DNA of 64,000 nucleotides from positions 186,001 to 250,000 of the forward strand of contig JARLHA010000037.1 in the NCBI GenBank assembly GCA_031292485.1, written 5' to 3'. Below the pieces are notes generated by a model, which saw only the letters and a program-made list of their open reading frames with translations, was not told the DNA's origin and searched no databases. How positions within the stretch are numbered: the stretch's first letter is position 1; every line of letters begins with the position of its first letter. The translations under genes were made by a program, and so were the position numbers. The stretch is from Mucilaginibacter sp. Its GTDB lineage: Bacteria; Bacteroidota; Bacteroidia; Sphingobacteriales; Sphingobacteriaceae. Positions 1-11,211 of the stretch are shown piece by piece.

Positions 1-31
1 TTGATATGGTAATGCTGAAAGGATCAGCGCA

Positions 32-406
32 TTAAATAAAGGCAAATATGCTTTGTGCAACTCTACCCAAAAGAGGTATTGGCTTTTCTTCAGCATTGTT
101 GGCCGCATTCAGCCCAATTGCCCAAAAAATAAGGAAAACTATCGTTATAACTATTTTTAACAAATAAATGCTAAAAATACCTGAAGATTGTACAAAGGAA
201 TGCGACACCATGGTCAATCCAAACCAAATAGCCAGGTAAGTAAGGTATAAAAACAAGGTTTGCCTTAAATGAAAAGCGCTTAACGTGTTTTTATTGGGTT
301 GATGAAAGCCGAAATATCCGATAGACCATCCAATTACAAAAAAATAACTCACCATCCCTGCAGTTCTCCCGCCATCCTCAATCCCGAAAAGATATTTCCG
401 CTCCAT
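32..406 (-). CDS. Tic20-like (DUF4870-type) small membrane protein
   Basis: The product is a 124-residue hydrophobic protein with about four membrane segments, near residues 16-35, 47-68, 80-100 and the C-terminus. The pattern of an aromatic first helix, a FHLRQ motif around residue 45 (seen as FHLRQTLFLY) and a terminal KPIPLLG motif matches the Tic20/DUF4870 family, whose bacterial function is not settled. The ATG start is followed by a short charged N-terminus, and the stop codon lies inside the window, so the gene is complete. It stands alone on the minus strand at the left edge. The family call rests on the FHLRQ and KPIPLLG pattern only. Confidence 0.7.
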   Translation of the reverse strand: MERKYLFGIEDGGRTAGMVSYFFVIGWSIGYFGFHQPNKNTLSAFHLRQTLFLYLTYLAIWFGLTMVSHSFVQSSGIFSIYLLKIVITIVFLIFWAIGLNAANNAEEKPIPLLGRVAQSIFAFI

Positions 407-725
407 GTAAATTTTTTTTAATAATCACTTTTACGGGGAAAGGCTTGTGAATGTTTCTAAAAAATCCGGGTTATTAAAAAAAACGGATTTTTTTCCGGGG
501 ATTTGTATTGACTACCTGTACCATTCGATACTTTTTTCCGGTTAATTTATTTGCAAAGCCGGTTTTGTTGCTTTTCTCTTCACATTGTGGAATAATTCTA
601 CAAATTTAAAAGACTTTTAATTTTATAAGTTATTGATTATGTGGCTAATGTGATATTTTTTATTTTCTGGCATCGTTTTGTTCACTGTTATTGAAATTAG
701 TTAAACATAAAACAAATAAGAAACT
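407..725. other. AT-rich intergenic region
   Basis: The stretch separates two divergent genes and should hold both promoters. I see no coding frame, strong hairpin or repeat in it. Confidence 0.5.
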
Positions 726-887
726 ATGAAAAAGCTATTTACAGTGCTGATGTTATCAGCTTTTACTTTCGGAACTTTTGCCGCAACTGCCCACACCGTT
801 ATGCAGCAAGACACCTCAAAGCATAAAAAATCAAAAAGTGATACCACTAAAAAACCAATGAAGAAGGATACCACCAAACATCCCTAA
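726..887 (+). CDS. Small exported Lys/Thr-rich protein
   Basis: This 53-residue reading frame is too short for most gene callers. It begins with a clear signal peptide (MKKLFTVLMLSAFTFGTFA, likely cut near residues 19-23) and continues as a hydrophilic tail rich in Lys, Thr, Ser and Asp with repeated DTTKK-like steps (DTSKHKK, DTTKKPMKKDTT). Similar short secreted proteins are common in Sphingobacteriaceae, with no known function. A strong hairpin terminator follows 44 bases after the stop, which supports a real transcription unit. The product probably acts in the periplasm. Confidence 0.65.
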   Translation: MKKLFTVLMLSAFTFGTFAATAHTVMQQDTSKHKKSKSDTTKKPMKKDTTKHP

Positions 888-930
888 AAAATAGTCCGTC
901 TTTTAAACAAGGCTTTTTCAACGGGCCTTT

Positions 931-967
931 AAAAAAGCTTTTAGATAAGTTTTCTAAAAGCTTTTTT
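931..967. terminator. Rho-independent terminator, probably bidirectional
   Basis: A near-perfect inverted repeat (AAAAAAGCTTTTAGA with TCTAAAAGCTTTTTT) closes the small exported gene. The A/T ends make it able to work for the convergent hydroxylase gene as well. Confidence 0.85.
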
Positions 968-1056
968 GTGGAATATACTATCTGGTTGTTATCACAAAAA
1001 ACTGTTTGTCCTTTCAATCAGGAATCGGGGCGCCCTTTACTTTGATTTTGTACGTT

Positions 1057-2229
1057 TTACGACAAGGATTTAATTGCTGCCATAAGCCTGTTTTTACTTG
1101 TGATACCCAATGCAGGGTTTGATTTCAAAAAATCACGCCTCATCGCCGAAGCTGTATTGGATGAACACACAGGGGTCCATCCGGGGGGCATCACAATATA
1201 TAACAACTTATCTTTTATACTGCCTGCTTTTTTTACATCGCGGTAAAGCCATATGATTTCCCCGAAATACAGGTCCCAGAAATTGGTAACGTCTAAATCG
1301 CGGGTAAGGCCATAGTCGGCGCTTACTTCTTCTTTATAGGGTTGCAGAGTCCCGAACATCCAGTCCCAAACAGGCACAACAGTGGCAAAGTTAGTATCCA
1401 CATACAGCGGGTTTTTAGCATGGTGCACCCGGTGATGGGCAGGCGTAATCAAAAGATATTGCAATAAGCCTAATTTTCCTTTTTTTAAAGTTCTTTCGCT
1501 CACATGGGTAAACACGCCCCATACACTGCTGATTGACATAATAGCCACAAACATTACCGGTTTAACGCCCAGAGGTGTTAAAATAAGTAAATGAACAATA
1601 GTGGAATAATAGCTCTCTGCAAAAAAATGGACCCAATTTACCGTCATATTTAATTCGGTTGGGGCATGATGCGGCGCATGCAGGCACCACAAAAACCGTA
1701 CACGGTGCGAACTGAAATGGAATATCCAGGTTGAAAACTCCCAGCACAGATAGGCATAAACCCAGCTGTACCATTTTAAATTGATGGTGAACAGCCCGAT
1801 TTTTTGAATATGTGGCAACCAGATCCAAAACATATGGATAAAAAACAACTTTGGCAAAAGCTCGAGGATTAACAGGGCCAGGAACGACGGCTTATAGTTT
1901 ATTGAAACCTGCTTGAAAATGCGCTTAAACTTATGATAATCATGTGTATTGCCACGTTCCTGTTTTAAAAGCTGAATGATGAGCCTTAAAATTTCCCATA
2001 AGATACAGGTAGCATTCAGGATGATCATTACTGATATGAAACTTTTATAGTACTCGTGAGTGCGCAGCGGGTCGATGATTGCGCCGATATAGCCATGCCC
2101 CTTTATTGAGGCATAAGCATATCGCCAATACGTGGAAATAAGGTTGTACATGATAAAGCCGAACGCGCATACGAAAGCGACGTTTTCGATGATCCTCCAG
2201 TTTTTGTTCGGGTTTTTAGTAAAGCTCAT
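1057..2229 (-). CDS. Fatty acid hydroxylase / sterol desaturase family membrane protein
   Basis: The 390-residue protein carries the histidine clusters of the integral-membrane di-iron hydroxylases: HFSSHR at residues 171-176, HAPHH at 184-188 and HRVHH at 266-270, with additional histidines (for example H201 and H242). Hydrophobic segments near 15-35, 62-85, 115-138, 152-170, 205-225 and 225-240 place it in the membrane. Members insert oxygen into lipid alkyl chains or sterol-like substrates using two iron atoms. HAPTELN after the second cluster is typical of the family. The substrate cannot be read from sequence. It is a single gene convergent with the small exported protein gene. Confidence 0.9.
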   Translation of the reverse strand: MSFTKNPNKNWRIIENVAFVCAFGFIMYNLISTYWRYAYASIKGHGYIGAIIDPLRTHEYYKSFISVMIILNATCILWEILRLIIQLLKQERGNTHDYHKFKRIFKQVSINYKPSFLALLILELLPKLFFIHMFWIWLPHIQKIGLFTINLKWYSWVYAYLCWEFSTWIFHFSSHRVRFLWCLHAPHHAPTELNMTVNWVHFFAESYYSTIVHLLILTPLGVKPVMFVAIMSISSVWGVFTHVSERTLKKGKLGLLQYLLITPAHHRVHHAKNPLYVDTNFATVVPVWDWMFGTLQPYKEEVSADYGLTRDLDVTNFWDLYFGEIIWLYRDVKKAGSIKDKLLYIVMPPGWTPVCSSNTASAMRRDFLKSNPALGITSKNRLMAAIKSLS

Positions 2230-4770
<2,541 letters not shown>

Positions 4771-4792
4771 TTTAAGCGCTGTATGTTATTTT

Positions 4793-4825
4793 TAAAAAGC
4801 GGTACGGTAAGTGGCCGCTTTTTTT
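4793..4825 (+). terminator. katG terminator
   Basis: A stem AAAAAGCGG paired with CCGCTTTTT, separated by about 12 bases and followed by a run of T, lies 23 bases after the katG stop. Confidence 0.85.
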
Positions 4826-4940
4826 ATGAAATTGACCGCGAAACCTCGCCCTGTTTCCCAACCATCATGTATTTCAGGAAATACCGCAATGTCCCGGCTA
4901 AGTAACGTGGCTATGCTAACAGCGATTTTGATAATGGATT

Positions 4941-5188
4941 TCGGCGGGAATTGATGGGAACAATGCTGTTTACTGGAAAAATGGCGTTGAAACTATATTA
5001 CCCAGCAGCGGGACTGCGGCCGTAGCCGGGAAGCTTTTATAGGATCAGACGTATATATCGTTGGTTCTGATAGTATTGATGCTAAAGGTATTATTCCGGT
5101 GTATTGGAAAAACGGAACTGAAATTAGCCTCCCTAAAGTTGATCCGGCAATAGGTAACGGTTTTGCCGTTGCTGTCGCATACCAATAG
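4941..5188 (+). pseudogene. Remnant of a WKNG-repeat exported protein
   Basis: Two overlapping frames encode pieces of the same type of repeat. The first reads DGNNAVYWKNGVETILP and runs to a stop near 5041. After a frameshift around 5030-5040 the second reads GSDVYIVGSD, then IPVYWKNGTEISLP, and stops at 5188. Repeats of the form VYVAG...A.YWKNG...LP are common in long secreted Bacteroidota proteins of unknown function. No start codon or signal peptide is seen, so this is a decayed C-terminal fragment. It sits between katG and the tRNA-Ala that the island uses as its target. Confidence 0.6.
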
Positions 5189-5291
5189 AAATGGGCTATC
5201 AACGAAGTTTCGCGCTGGTAAACGCCTGGCATGTGTCTTAAAGGATATCGCTTCAACAAAAAAGCCCGGATATCACTATCCGGGCTTTAAG

Positions 5292-5509
<218 letters not shown>

Positions 5510-5667
5510 TGCAAAATAGCTGTAATTCAAGACCTTTTGGCCCCTTTTTCAACAAATTCAGTGAGTTCCAACGAGAACAATTCTTTTTTACAATCTATTT
5601 CTTAGAGTGTTCTGCATGTCAAACCCATGCTGCACAACGATGAGAATATAGGTATGTAAATGTGAAA

Positions 5668-5703
5668 TGCACGTAAAAATGCACGTAAAAAGCACGTAAA
5701 AAA
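5668..5703 (+). other. Probable integrase arm-type sites, left end
   Basis: Three tandem copies of (T)GCACGTAAAAA start at 5668, 5680 and 5692. The same GCACGTAA word occurs twice at 29823-29845 near the other end. Direct repeats on both sides of the core are typical of arm-binding sites of tyrosine recombinases. They also lie just before the integrase start, so they may let the integrase control its own gene. Confidence 0.6.
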
Positions 5704-5745
5704 CCACATGCAAATTCAGCAGATCTGATCACAAAAAATGTGATT

Positions 5746-6957
5746 ATGGCTACAGTAAAAATGATTTTAGACAAACGAACAGTAAAAAGTGATGGTACTT
5801 TTTCCATTAATTTTCAGATTTGTCACAACAGAAAAACAACAACAAGAAGTAGTAAAGTTCATGTATTAGAAACTGATTGGGATGAAACTACAAAGTCAAT
5901 TAAGAAAAGCAATCCTTTACACAAGGCTTTGAACCTTAAGTTAAAGTTGGGCTTCGCAGAATTGCAATCACAATTATTAACGGCTGATGACGATGAAGTT
6001 AAATCTTTTCTAACACCGGCACCTCCGCTTCCTGCTGAGATTGTTGAGGCTAAGAAAACCATATTTGAATTTGCCCAGGAATTAATAACCCAATTGAGAG
6101 CAGATAATAAGATTGGTAACGCATGGGTTTACGAAGCAACCGTTAATGCTTTAAAAGAATTCCATCCGGATGAGAAATTATACTTTGAATCTATTGATTA
6201 TCAGTTTTTAGTTAAATACAATAGTTTTTTAGCAAATCGAGGCATTAAACATAATTCAATTTACTTGTATGTTAGGACGATCAGAATATTCTATAACAAA
6301 GCCATAAAATCAAAAATAGTTGATAGAGCATATTACCCCTTTGATGATTATAAGCTTCGGCCAGAGAAAACAAAAAAGCGAGCAGTCGAAATTGATATTC
6401 TTAAATCTATTCATTCGGTTCAGCTAACACCTGACTCATCAATTTGGCATGCCAGGAACTATTTCCTATTGTCCTTTTACTTAATAGGAATATCAATAGT
6501 TGATTTATCGCTATTGAAAAAGAGCAACAACAAGAATGGAAGAATCATTTATAAACGGAGGAAAACCGGCAAGTGGTATGATATTAAGTTACAACCAGCT
6601 GCCATTGAAATTCTTAACTATTATTCCGGTAACATAGAATATTTGCTCCCTATCACAAACAGGCAAGCTTTAAATGACGAGCATTTAATACGTGGTATAA
6701 AAAGCAAAACGAAACTCATTAACAAGTTCTTATCTCAAATAATGAAGCTACTGAATATTGATGCCAAGGTAACTACTTATACAGCACGTCATTCCTGGGC
6801 TACCATTGCAAAGAAAGCAGGCTTTAGCATTGAATTAATTGCGGAGGCATTGGGCCATGAATATGGTAACAGAACTACTGCTGTTTATCTTGATAATTTT
6901 GATCAAGACGTAATCGATGATATGAATGAAAAAGTCGTTCAAAGTATCATCAAATAA
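5746..6957 (+). CDS. Tyrosine recombinase / integrase
   Basis: The 403-residue protein has the three-part layout of Bacteroidota integrases: an N-terminal arm-binding domain (about 1-95), a SAM-like core-binding domain (about 100-205) and a C-terminal catalytic domain. Visible catalytic residues are R348 in TARHSWAT, H371 in EALGHEYG and the nucleophile Y381 in AVYLDNF, with a KTGK hairpin lysine near residue 275. The first Arg of the classical tetrad is not seen in the equivalent segment (LIGISIVDLSLL); IntDOT and relatives also lack it. I chose ATG 5746 over the GTG at 5740. It should catalyse integration at, and excision from, the neighbouring tRNA-Ala. A hairpin terminator follows directly. 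Confidence 0.92.
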   Translation: MATVKMILDKRTVKSDGTFSINFQICHNRKTTTRSSKVHVLETDWDETTKSIKKSNPLHKALNLKLKLGFAELQSQLLTADDDEVKSFLTPAPPLPAEIVEAKKTIFEFAQELITQLRADNKIGNAWVYEATVNALKEFHPDEKLYFESIDYQFLVKYNSFLANRGIKHNSIYLYVRTIRIFYNKAIKSKIVDRAYYPFDDYKLRPEKTKKRAVEIDILKSIHSVQLTPDSSIWHARNYFLLSFYLIGISIVDLSLLKKSNNKNGRIIYKRRKTGKWYDIKLQPAAIEILNYYSGNIEYLLPITNRQALNDEHLIRGIKSKTKLINKFLSQIMKLLNIDAKVTTYTARHSWATIAKKAGFSIELIAEALGHEYGNRTTAVYLDNFDQDVIDDMNEKVVQSIIK

Positions 6958-6969
6958 TTAGACAAGCAG

Positions 6970-6994
6970 AGCAGGAAACTATCCTGCTTTTTTT
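6970..6994 (+). terminator. Integrase terminator
   Basis: Stem AGCAGGA/TCCTGCT with a 5-base loop and a T-run lies 12 bases after the stop. A second hairpin, AGCCCAACC/GGTTGGGCT at 7019-7044, follows and may serve the convergent gene; it lacks a clear T-run. Confidence 0.85.
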
Positions 6995-7118
6995 ACCTTA
7001 GTGCCCTTGTAATAAGAAAGCCCAACCGTTTGAGTGGTTGGGCTAAAAAAGTTCTATGACGTTATGGTATCTCTTTTGTTAAAATATATTTCTATCTTTT
7101 TCTATCACCGTATCATCT

Positions 7119-7622
7119 TCACTTATCTTCTGGTCTTAATTTGAAGAGCGGTTTGTAACCAACCACTTTCTTTTTTATTACACTATCAATTATTTCTTCG
7201 TTTGAAACCTCCTGGACGATAAAAAGTCCGAAGAAGTCGTTTTCGCAGTTTGTGCGTAAACGCGATATATAGGGATCCATTCGGAGGTCACGTCGGACAT
7301 CTCCTGTTATACCTATGATATCACTCGATGAGTATATTTCACCCACCTCAAAATTATCATATAATGCATCGTAATAACGCTGCGTTTCATATGAGGCTTG
7401 TTCAAGATTATTAATCTTGCGATTTACTAAGGACCAACTATTCCGGCCCCTTCCTTCAATCAAGTTAACTAATTCATCTGTGGAATCGTTAAATAAGTGC
7501 ACAAGGTATGAAACTCTGTGCTTGTGAGTGGCGCTCATGCTGCTTTTAGCAGTGAGGCTATTGGTACCCTTTAGGGGTGAATCAACCGCCAGTGCGTTGA
7601 TTACTTGATTTTGAGTGTCCAT
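7119..7622 (-). CDS. Hypothetical protein, island-specific
   Basis: I do not recognise this 167-residue protein. It is soluble, has no signal peptide or membrane segment, and contains a mid-region heptad-like stretch (about residues 60-90). The N-terminal 30 residues look disordered (Ser/Thr/Asn-rich) and the C-terminus ends in KLRPEDK. It is convergent with the integrase and divergent from the helicase-like gene, so it may be a control gene of the island, but nothing in the sequence shows a DNA-binding fold. The ATG start is preceded by an AT-rich region of about 450 bases shared with the divergent gene. Confidence 0.6.
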   Translation of the reverse strand: MDTQNQVINALAVDSPLKGTNSLTAKSSMSATHKHRVSYLVHLFNDSTDELVNLIEGRGRNSWSLVNRKINNLEQASYETQRYYDALYDNFEVGEIYSSSDIIGITGDVRRDLRMDPYISRLRTNCENDFFGLFIVQEVSNEEIIDSVIKKKVVGYKPLFKLRPEDK

Positions 7623-7861
7623 TTTATTGGATTTTAGGGCTTTAAGCGGCCGCCTGACGCTGAGATAACCATAATGTCAAAGAACACTTCGAAAAATACT
7701 TGCGTGGTTTTAAAAGTCCGCGAATTTAATTTCTTATTTTGTAATATCCAAATATATTTTAAAATAAAACTCAGGGTCATAAAATTAGTCAATCATGAGT
7801 TAAATATTTAAAATGCCGTAGAATTAATGATTAGCTAACTTCCTGATTATTAATTATTTAA

Positions 7862-7893
7862 TTTGGAAATGTCATTTATTTTTTGTATATTTG
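7862..7893 (+). promoter_or_regulatory. Bacteroidota promoter for the helicase-like gene
   Basis: A -33 box TTTG at 7862-7865 and a -7 box TATATTTG at 7886-7893 are separated by 20 bases, matching the TTTG-N19/20-TAnnTTTG consensus. Transcription would start near 7900 and give a leader of about 180 bases before the ATG at 8081. Confidence 0.65.
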
Positions 7894-7925
7894 TATCACA
7901 TTTCAAAAGTCAATATATAACCTAA

Positions 7926-8056
7926 CGGTAAGGATTTAGAGGCCAGTTGATCACTGGTCTTTTAATTTTGTCCTTACTTTCCAAAAAAAATCGACTTTTG
8001 GCAGATCCGCCATCTCCATTTTCAGATCATTTTTCCTTTCCAGATTCACCTTACCG
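7926..8056 (+). promoter_or_regulatory. Leader with two mutually exclusive stems (attenuator-like)
   Basis: CGGTAAGG at 7926-7933 can pair perfectly with CCTTACCG at 8049-8056. The overlapping GTAAGGA (7928-7934) can instead pair with TCCTTAC at 7971-7977. The second option encloses a hairpin GGCCAGT/ACTGGTC (7941-7959) followed by TTTTAATTTT, which resembles a terminator. The two outer pairings cannot form together, so the leader could switch between an early-stop and a read-through fold. All of this is by eye. Confidence 0.4.
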
Positions 8057-8080
8057 GAAATTTTATTCTGACAAACGAAA

Positions 8081-9910
8081 ATGTTAAAACCCACAAACAC
8101 TTACAAAGTAAGCCCCAAAGCCCGATTAGACGAGATTTTTACCAATGGATTACCTGTTAATGCTTTTATCGATAAAGGCAGGTGCGCCATCGGTGCAACG
8201 TATGGCGAGATAATGTATAAAGAAAGATGCACAATAATTGTTGTTCCCAACATAAGTATACTCCTAAGTAAGCAGAATCAGCACCAGGAAATAGATATTG
8301 TATATAGGAAAGTAACACCTAAAGAAGTAGAAGAATATTTGAGCGAATACAAACCAGGGCAAAAGATTATGACAACGCCTGAAGGTATGAGTAAGATTAT
8401 GAAAGCAGCTGAGAAGAATGGACGATTGGAAGAACTATATCGGAATTGGTTTTTGCTTCTAGATGAATCCCATACCTTCATAAGTGAGTTTTATCGGAAA
8501 GACATTTTACTTCCTTTTAGATATTTTTGGCTATTTGATAAAAAGTCTATTATTTCAGCGACACCATTTGTATTCTCAGACCCGAGATTCAGCGATCTTG
8601 ATTATTACAAGATCGAATTCACCAAAAAGCTGGGAACTGTTTTAGTATTGCATGCAAAAAGTGTGTTTGCGACTCTACACTATATACTAACACATTTAGA
8701 TCAATTTCCAGGCAACCTTCACATCTTTTATAATTCGGTTATTGAAATTGTAAGGGCGATCAACCGCGCGGGGCTAACGATCTGTAACATCTTTTGTGCC
8801 AATGATAAAGACAATGCCAATATGAATAAACTTGGAGACCTCGTTAAGTTTTTTGTAGCTGAACCTGAAACAGGCATATACAAAAAAGTAAACTTCTATA
8901 CCTGTAAATATTTTGAAGGATGGGACTTATACGACCAAAACGCCACGGTGTTACTTGTTACCGATGTTCACAGCGAACATACTATGGTTGGTGTAAACAC
9001 AAAAGGTAAGCAGGCCATCGGCAGGCTAAGAGACACACCCTATAATATTATTCATTTGACAAACCATAAATATACCAGAACCATGAAACCACTAGAGGAA
9101 TTCCGAAAGGAGTACTTACATCAGGCTCAATTAATGATAAAACATAATAACTCTTATGTTAATGACTGTAATGAGCGGGGACTAAAGCCTGAACCTGATG
9201 AACGACTAGACAAATTTGCCGATATAAACGACACAACAAACATTGCAACCTTAAACCTCATGAAACTTGATCAAAAAATTAACCAAGCTGCGAACAACGA
9301 GATATATAACCATATTGACTACGTAAGGAAAGATTGGGAAGACGGCTACTTTAAAGTAGAAAGTCAATATTCTGATTTAGAAATTGAGACTACAACAACG
9401 ATAAAACGAAAATCGGCTGCTAAGCAACTTGAAGAAGATTATTTAAGGTTAAAAAGCTTTAAGGAAAAACAGCAAGACACAATGATCTTTAGTTTGGGCC
9501 AAACTGTTGAGCAGGAAGTTAAAGCAAACAACCCGATTGCATATAAAGCCTATCAATTATTGGACGAACCTACTTTACTTCAACTTAAATACAATGTCAA
9601 GAAAGTACAGGCAGCGATAATAATGAAAGAAAATATTTCAGTTGAGGTTAAGCTCCTCAAGCTGATAGGACAGACATTTGATGTTGGTAAATTTTACCCC
9701 AACGACGATATTAAAAGTAAGTTACAGGATGTATATAATAAATTAAACATCCGCGAAGAAAATGGTAAGGTTAAAATTGCAAAGGCGAATCAACTTGGTG
9801 ATAAAGGTCGTTTTGAAACGCACGCCACTAAAGGACCTGATAAGAATGGCAATTCAGTACATGGCTTGTTGATTCTTCGGTCGCAATTCGGCTTACGAAT
9901 GGTTGCTTAA
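8081..9910 (+). CDS. SF2 helicase-like protein with degenerate P-loop
   Basis: The 609-residue protein shows the landmarks of a DEAD/DEAH-type superfamily 2 enzyme: a P-loop-position segment CAIGATYGE (residues 35-43), DESH as Walker B (128-131), SATP as motif III (159-162) and QAIGRLR as motif VI (311-317). The P-loop lacks the usual GKT/GKS lysine. Comparable GATT/GATY variants occur in helicase-like proteins on Bacteroidota mobile elements. The C-terminal ~280 residues are charged, partly coiled-coil, and not recognised. It may unwind or remodel nucleic acid during island maintenance, but ATPase activity is uncertain. A good promoter lies at 7862 and a terminator at 10031. Confidence 0.65.
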   Translation: MLKPTNTYKVSPKARLDEIFTNGLPVNAFIDKGRCAIGATYGEIMYKERCTIIVVPNISILLSKQNQHQEIDIVYRKVTPKEVEEYLSEYKPGQKIMTTPEGMSKIMKAAEKNGRLEELYRNWFLLLDESHTFISEFYRKDILLPFRYFWLFDKKSIISATPFVFSDPRFSDLDYYKIEFTKKLGTVLVLHAKSVFATLHYILTHLDQFPGNLHIFYNSVIEIVRAINRAGLTICNIFCANDKDNANMNKLGDLVKFFVAEPETGIYKKVNFYTCKYFEGWDLYDQNATVLLVTDVHSEHTMVGVNTKGKQAIGRLRDTPYNIIHLTNHKYTRTMKPLEEFRKEYLHQAQLMIKHNNSYVNDCNERGLKPEPDERLDKFADINDTTNIATLNLMKLDQKINQAANNEIYNHIDYVRKDWEDGYFKVESQYSDLEIETTTTIKRKSAAKQLEEDYLRLKSFKEKQQDTMIFSLGQTVEQEVKANNPIAYKAYQLLDEPTLLQLKYNVKKVQAAIIMKENISVEVKLLKLIGQTFDVGKFYPNDDIKSKLQDVYNKLNIREENGKVKIAKANQLGDKGRFETHATKGPDKNGNSVHGLLILRSQFGLRMVA

Positions 9911-10030
9911 ACTCTAATTAAAATCCATTTTCCACAGAAAATACAATAAATACCTTATAAAGGGGAATTACAAAAAGTTAAAAAATAATGGAGAATCCGA
10001 AAAATTAACTTTTCCAAAATGACTTTTAAA

Positions 10031-10054
10031 CCTGCATTACGTGCAGGTTTTTTT
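10031..10054 (+). terminator. Terminator after helicase-like gene
   Basis: Stem CCTGCA/TGCAGG with a 5-base loop and seven T residues lies 120 bases after the stop. Confidence 0.85.
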
Positions 10055-10220
10055 GTTGGTAGATAGTCCAAAATATGATCAAGCGTCAAAACCCTCTTAT
10101 TGCACAATAAATTGCCAAACCCCCACTTTTGCACCAATATTGACTAAAACCTATGTTTTGCATCATTTAGCGGTAAAACCTGCACTTATAAAAAAATCAA
10201 TCCCCCTGATACCAATTTCA

Positions 10221-10245
10221 AAGCTGCCAAGTGCAGCTTTTTTTA
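10221..10245 (+). terminator. Second hairpin terminator in the 9911-10704 gap
   Basis: Stem AAGCTGC/GCAGCTT with a 5-base loop and a T-run. The 794-base gap holds this hairpin, the one at 10031 and the structured segment at 10534-10669. I found no convincing gene in it; the frame running through 10041-10283 crosses both terminators. Confidence 0.75.
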
Positions 10246-10533
10246 TTTTTTTCAAAAGTGAATTTCGAGAAGTTGCCTTTTAATAAGTAAGCTGAAATGT
10301 GTTGTTCCGTCCTTTCTACTTATAAGGCAAGAGGGATAAATCAACACCGGACAAACAACCCCCCATTACTTATAAATACCCCCTGGTTCAATTTATAGAC
10401 CTATCCCTTCACATAATAGCCAAAAAGCCGTCAACCTACATTTTAAATTTCTATAATTTTTTTGAGTGGCATCTGCGTTCAGTTGCAGGTTAGATTCATC
10501 GCCCGACCAGTTGATGAGAAAAAACGAAAAAAT

Positions 10534-10669
10534 GTTTCCTAAACTCTAAGCTCAAAGCCAGCCCTGAAAGCCGAATTCCCACTTTGGCAAAATTGCTCAC
10601 TGAAAATCACTACTCTGTTCTATAAACAACACCTGACTTTCAGAGCGCTTCAAGCTTAAGTTAGGAAAC
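10534..10669 (+). promoter_or_regulatory. Structured leader or small RNA upstream of orphan gene
   Basis: Nested pairings close this segment: GTTTCCTAA (10534-10542) with TTAGGAAAC (10661-10669), TAAGC (10547-10551) with GCTTA (10654-10658), and CTGAAAG (10564-10570) with CTTTCAG (10637-10643). Together they give about 21 base pairs around a 66-base apical region. The structure ends 35 bases before the ATG at 10705, so it could be a cis-regulatory leader of that gene or a separate RNA. Confidence 0.4.
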
Positions 10670-10704
10670 TTACCTATTCAATTCACCAAAAACCAGTCAA
10701 AACA

Positions 10705-11202
10705 ATGAAAGAGTCAAAATTAATCGGAGAAATCATTAAAGAACACTATCCTATCACCAAAAAACATCATCGGCAGAAACGATGGAAAATAGCACAGTCA
10801 AGGACTACGGAAACGCATAAGTACCAGAGAATGCGAAATGAAGCTACTGAAAGTGATTATCACAAAATTATTGCAGCTATAAAAACGCTTTACTTAAAGC
10901 CGGGTGAAATTTATTTCGAGAGGGATTACAAAAACGAGGAAAGTGAAAACTTCATGACCATGCATTGCTTCATGTCAGCTACTTGCTATTTATACCTGGA
11001 ATGCGATATTCTTTATGATTTTCAGGTTGAATATGCATTTAATAACTGTCCGTTTGAAGCAGCAATCCGGGAAATGCTTAAACCACATCCATTTGATACC
11101 CGAGCAACTGAAAAACAGCTGCAACCTAACTTTAACACATCTTTTCAAAGAACCTTAAAATTTCAGGAGCCACAATTCATTAAAAACTTAAACATAATTT
11201 AA
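10705..11202 (+). CDS. Orphan protein, paralogue of the 11537-12037 product
   Basis: The function of this 165-residue protein is unknown. It starts with a basic stretch (residues 18-45, many Lys, Arg and His), followed by a helical segment and a block from residue 84 to 112 with the pattern M-x2-H-x-F-x5-YL-x-LEC-x5-F-x3-Y-x-F. The same block, without any gap, occurs at residues 57-85 of the protein encoded at 11537-12037, so the two are distant paralogues. There is no signal peptide or membrane segment. It is the first gene of a plus-strand run of three short genes, 9 bases before the next start. Confidence 0.65.
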   Translation: MKESKLIGEIIKEHYPITKKHHRQKRWKIAQSRTTETHKYQRMRNEATESDYHKIIAAIKTLYLKPGEIYFERDYKNEESENFMTMHCFMSATCYLYLECDILYDFQVEYAFNNCPFEAAIREMLKPHPFDTRATEKQLQPNFNTSFQRTLKFQEPQFIKNLNII

Positions 11203-11211
11203 ACACACAAA

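Noticed and set aside
9955..10283. Short frames in the gap after the helicase-like gene
   Set aside because: They run across two hairpin terminators and have no start context or recognisable pattern.
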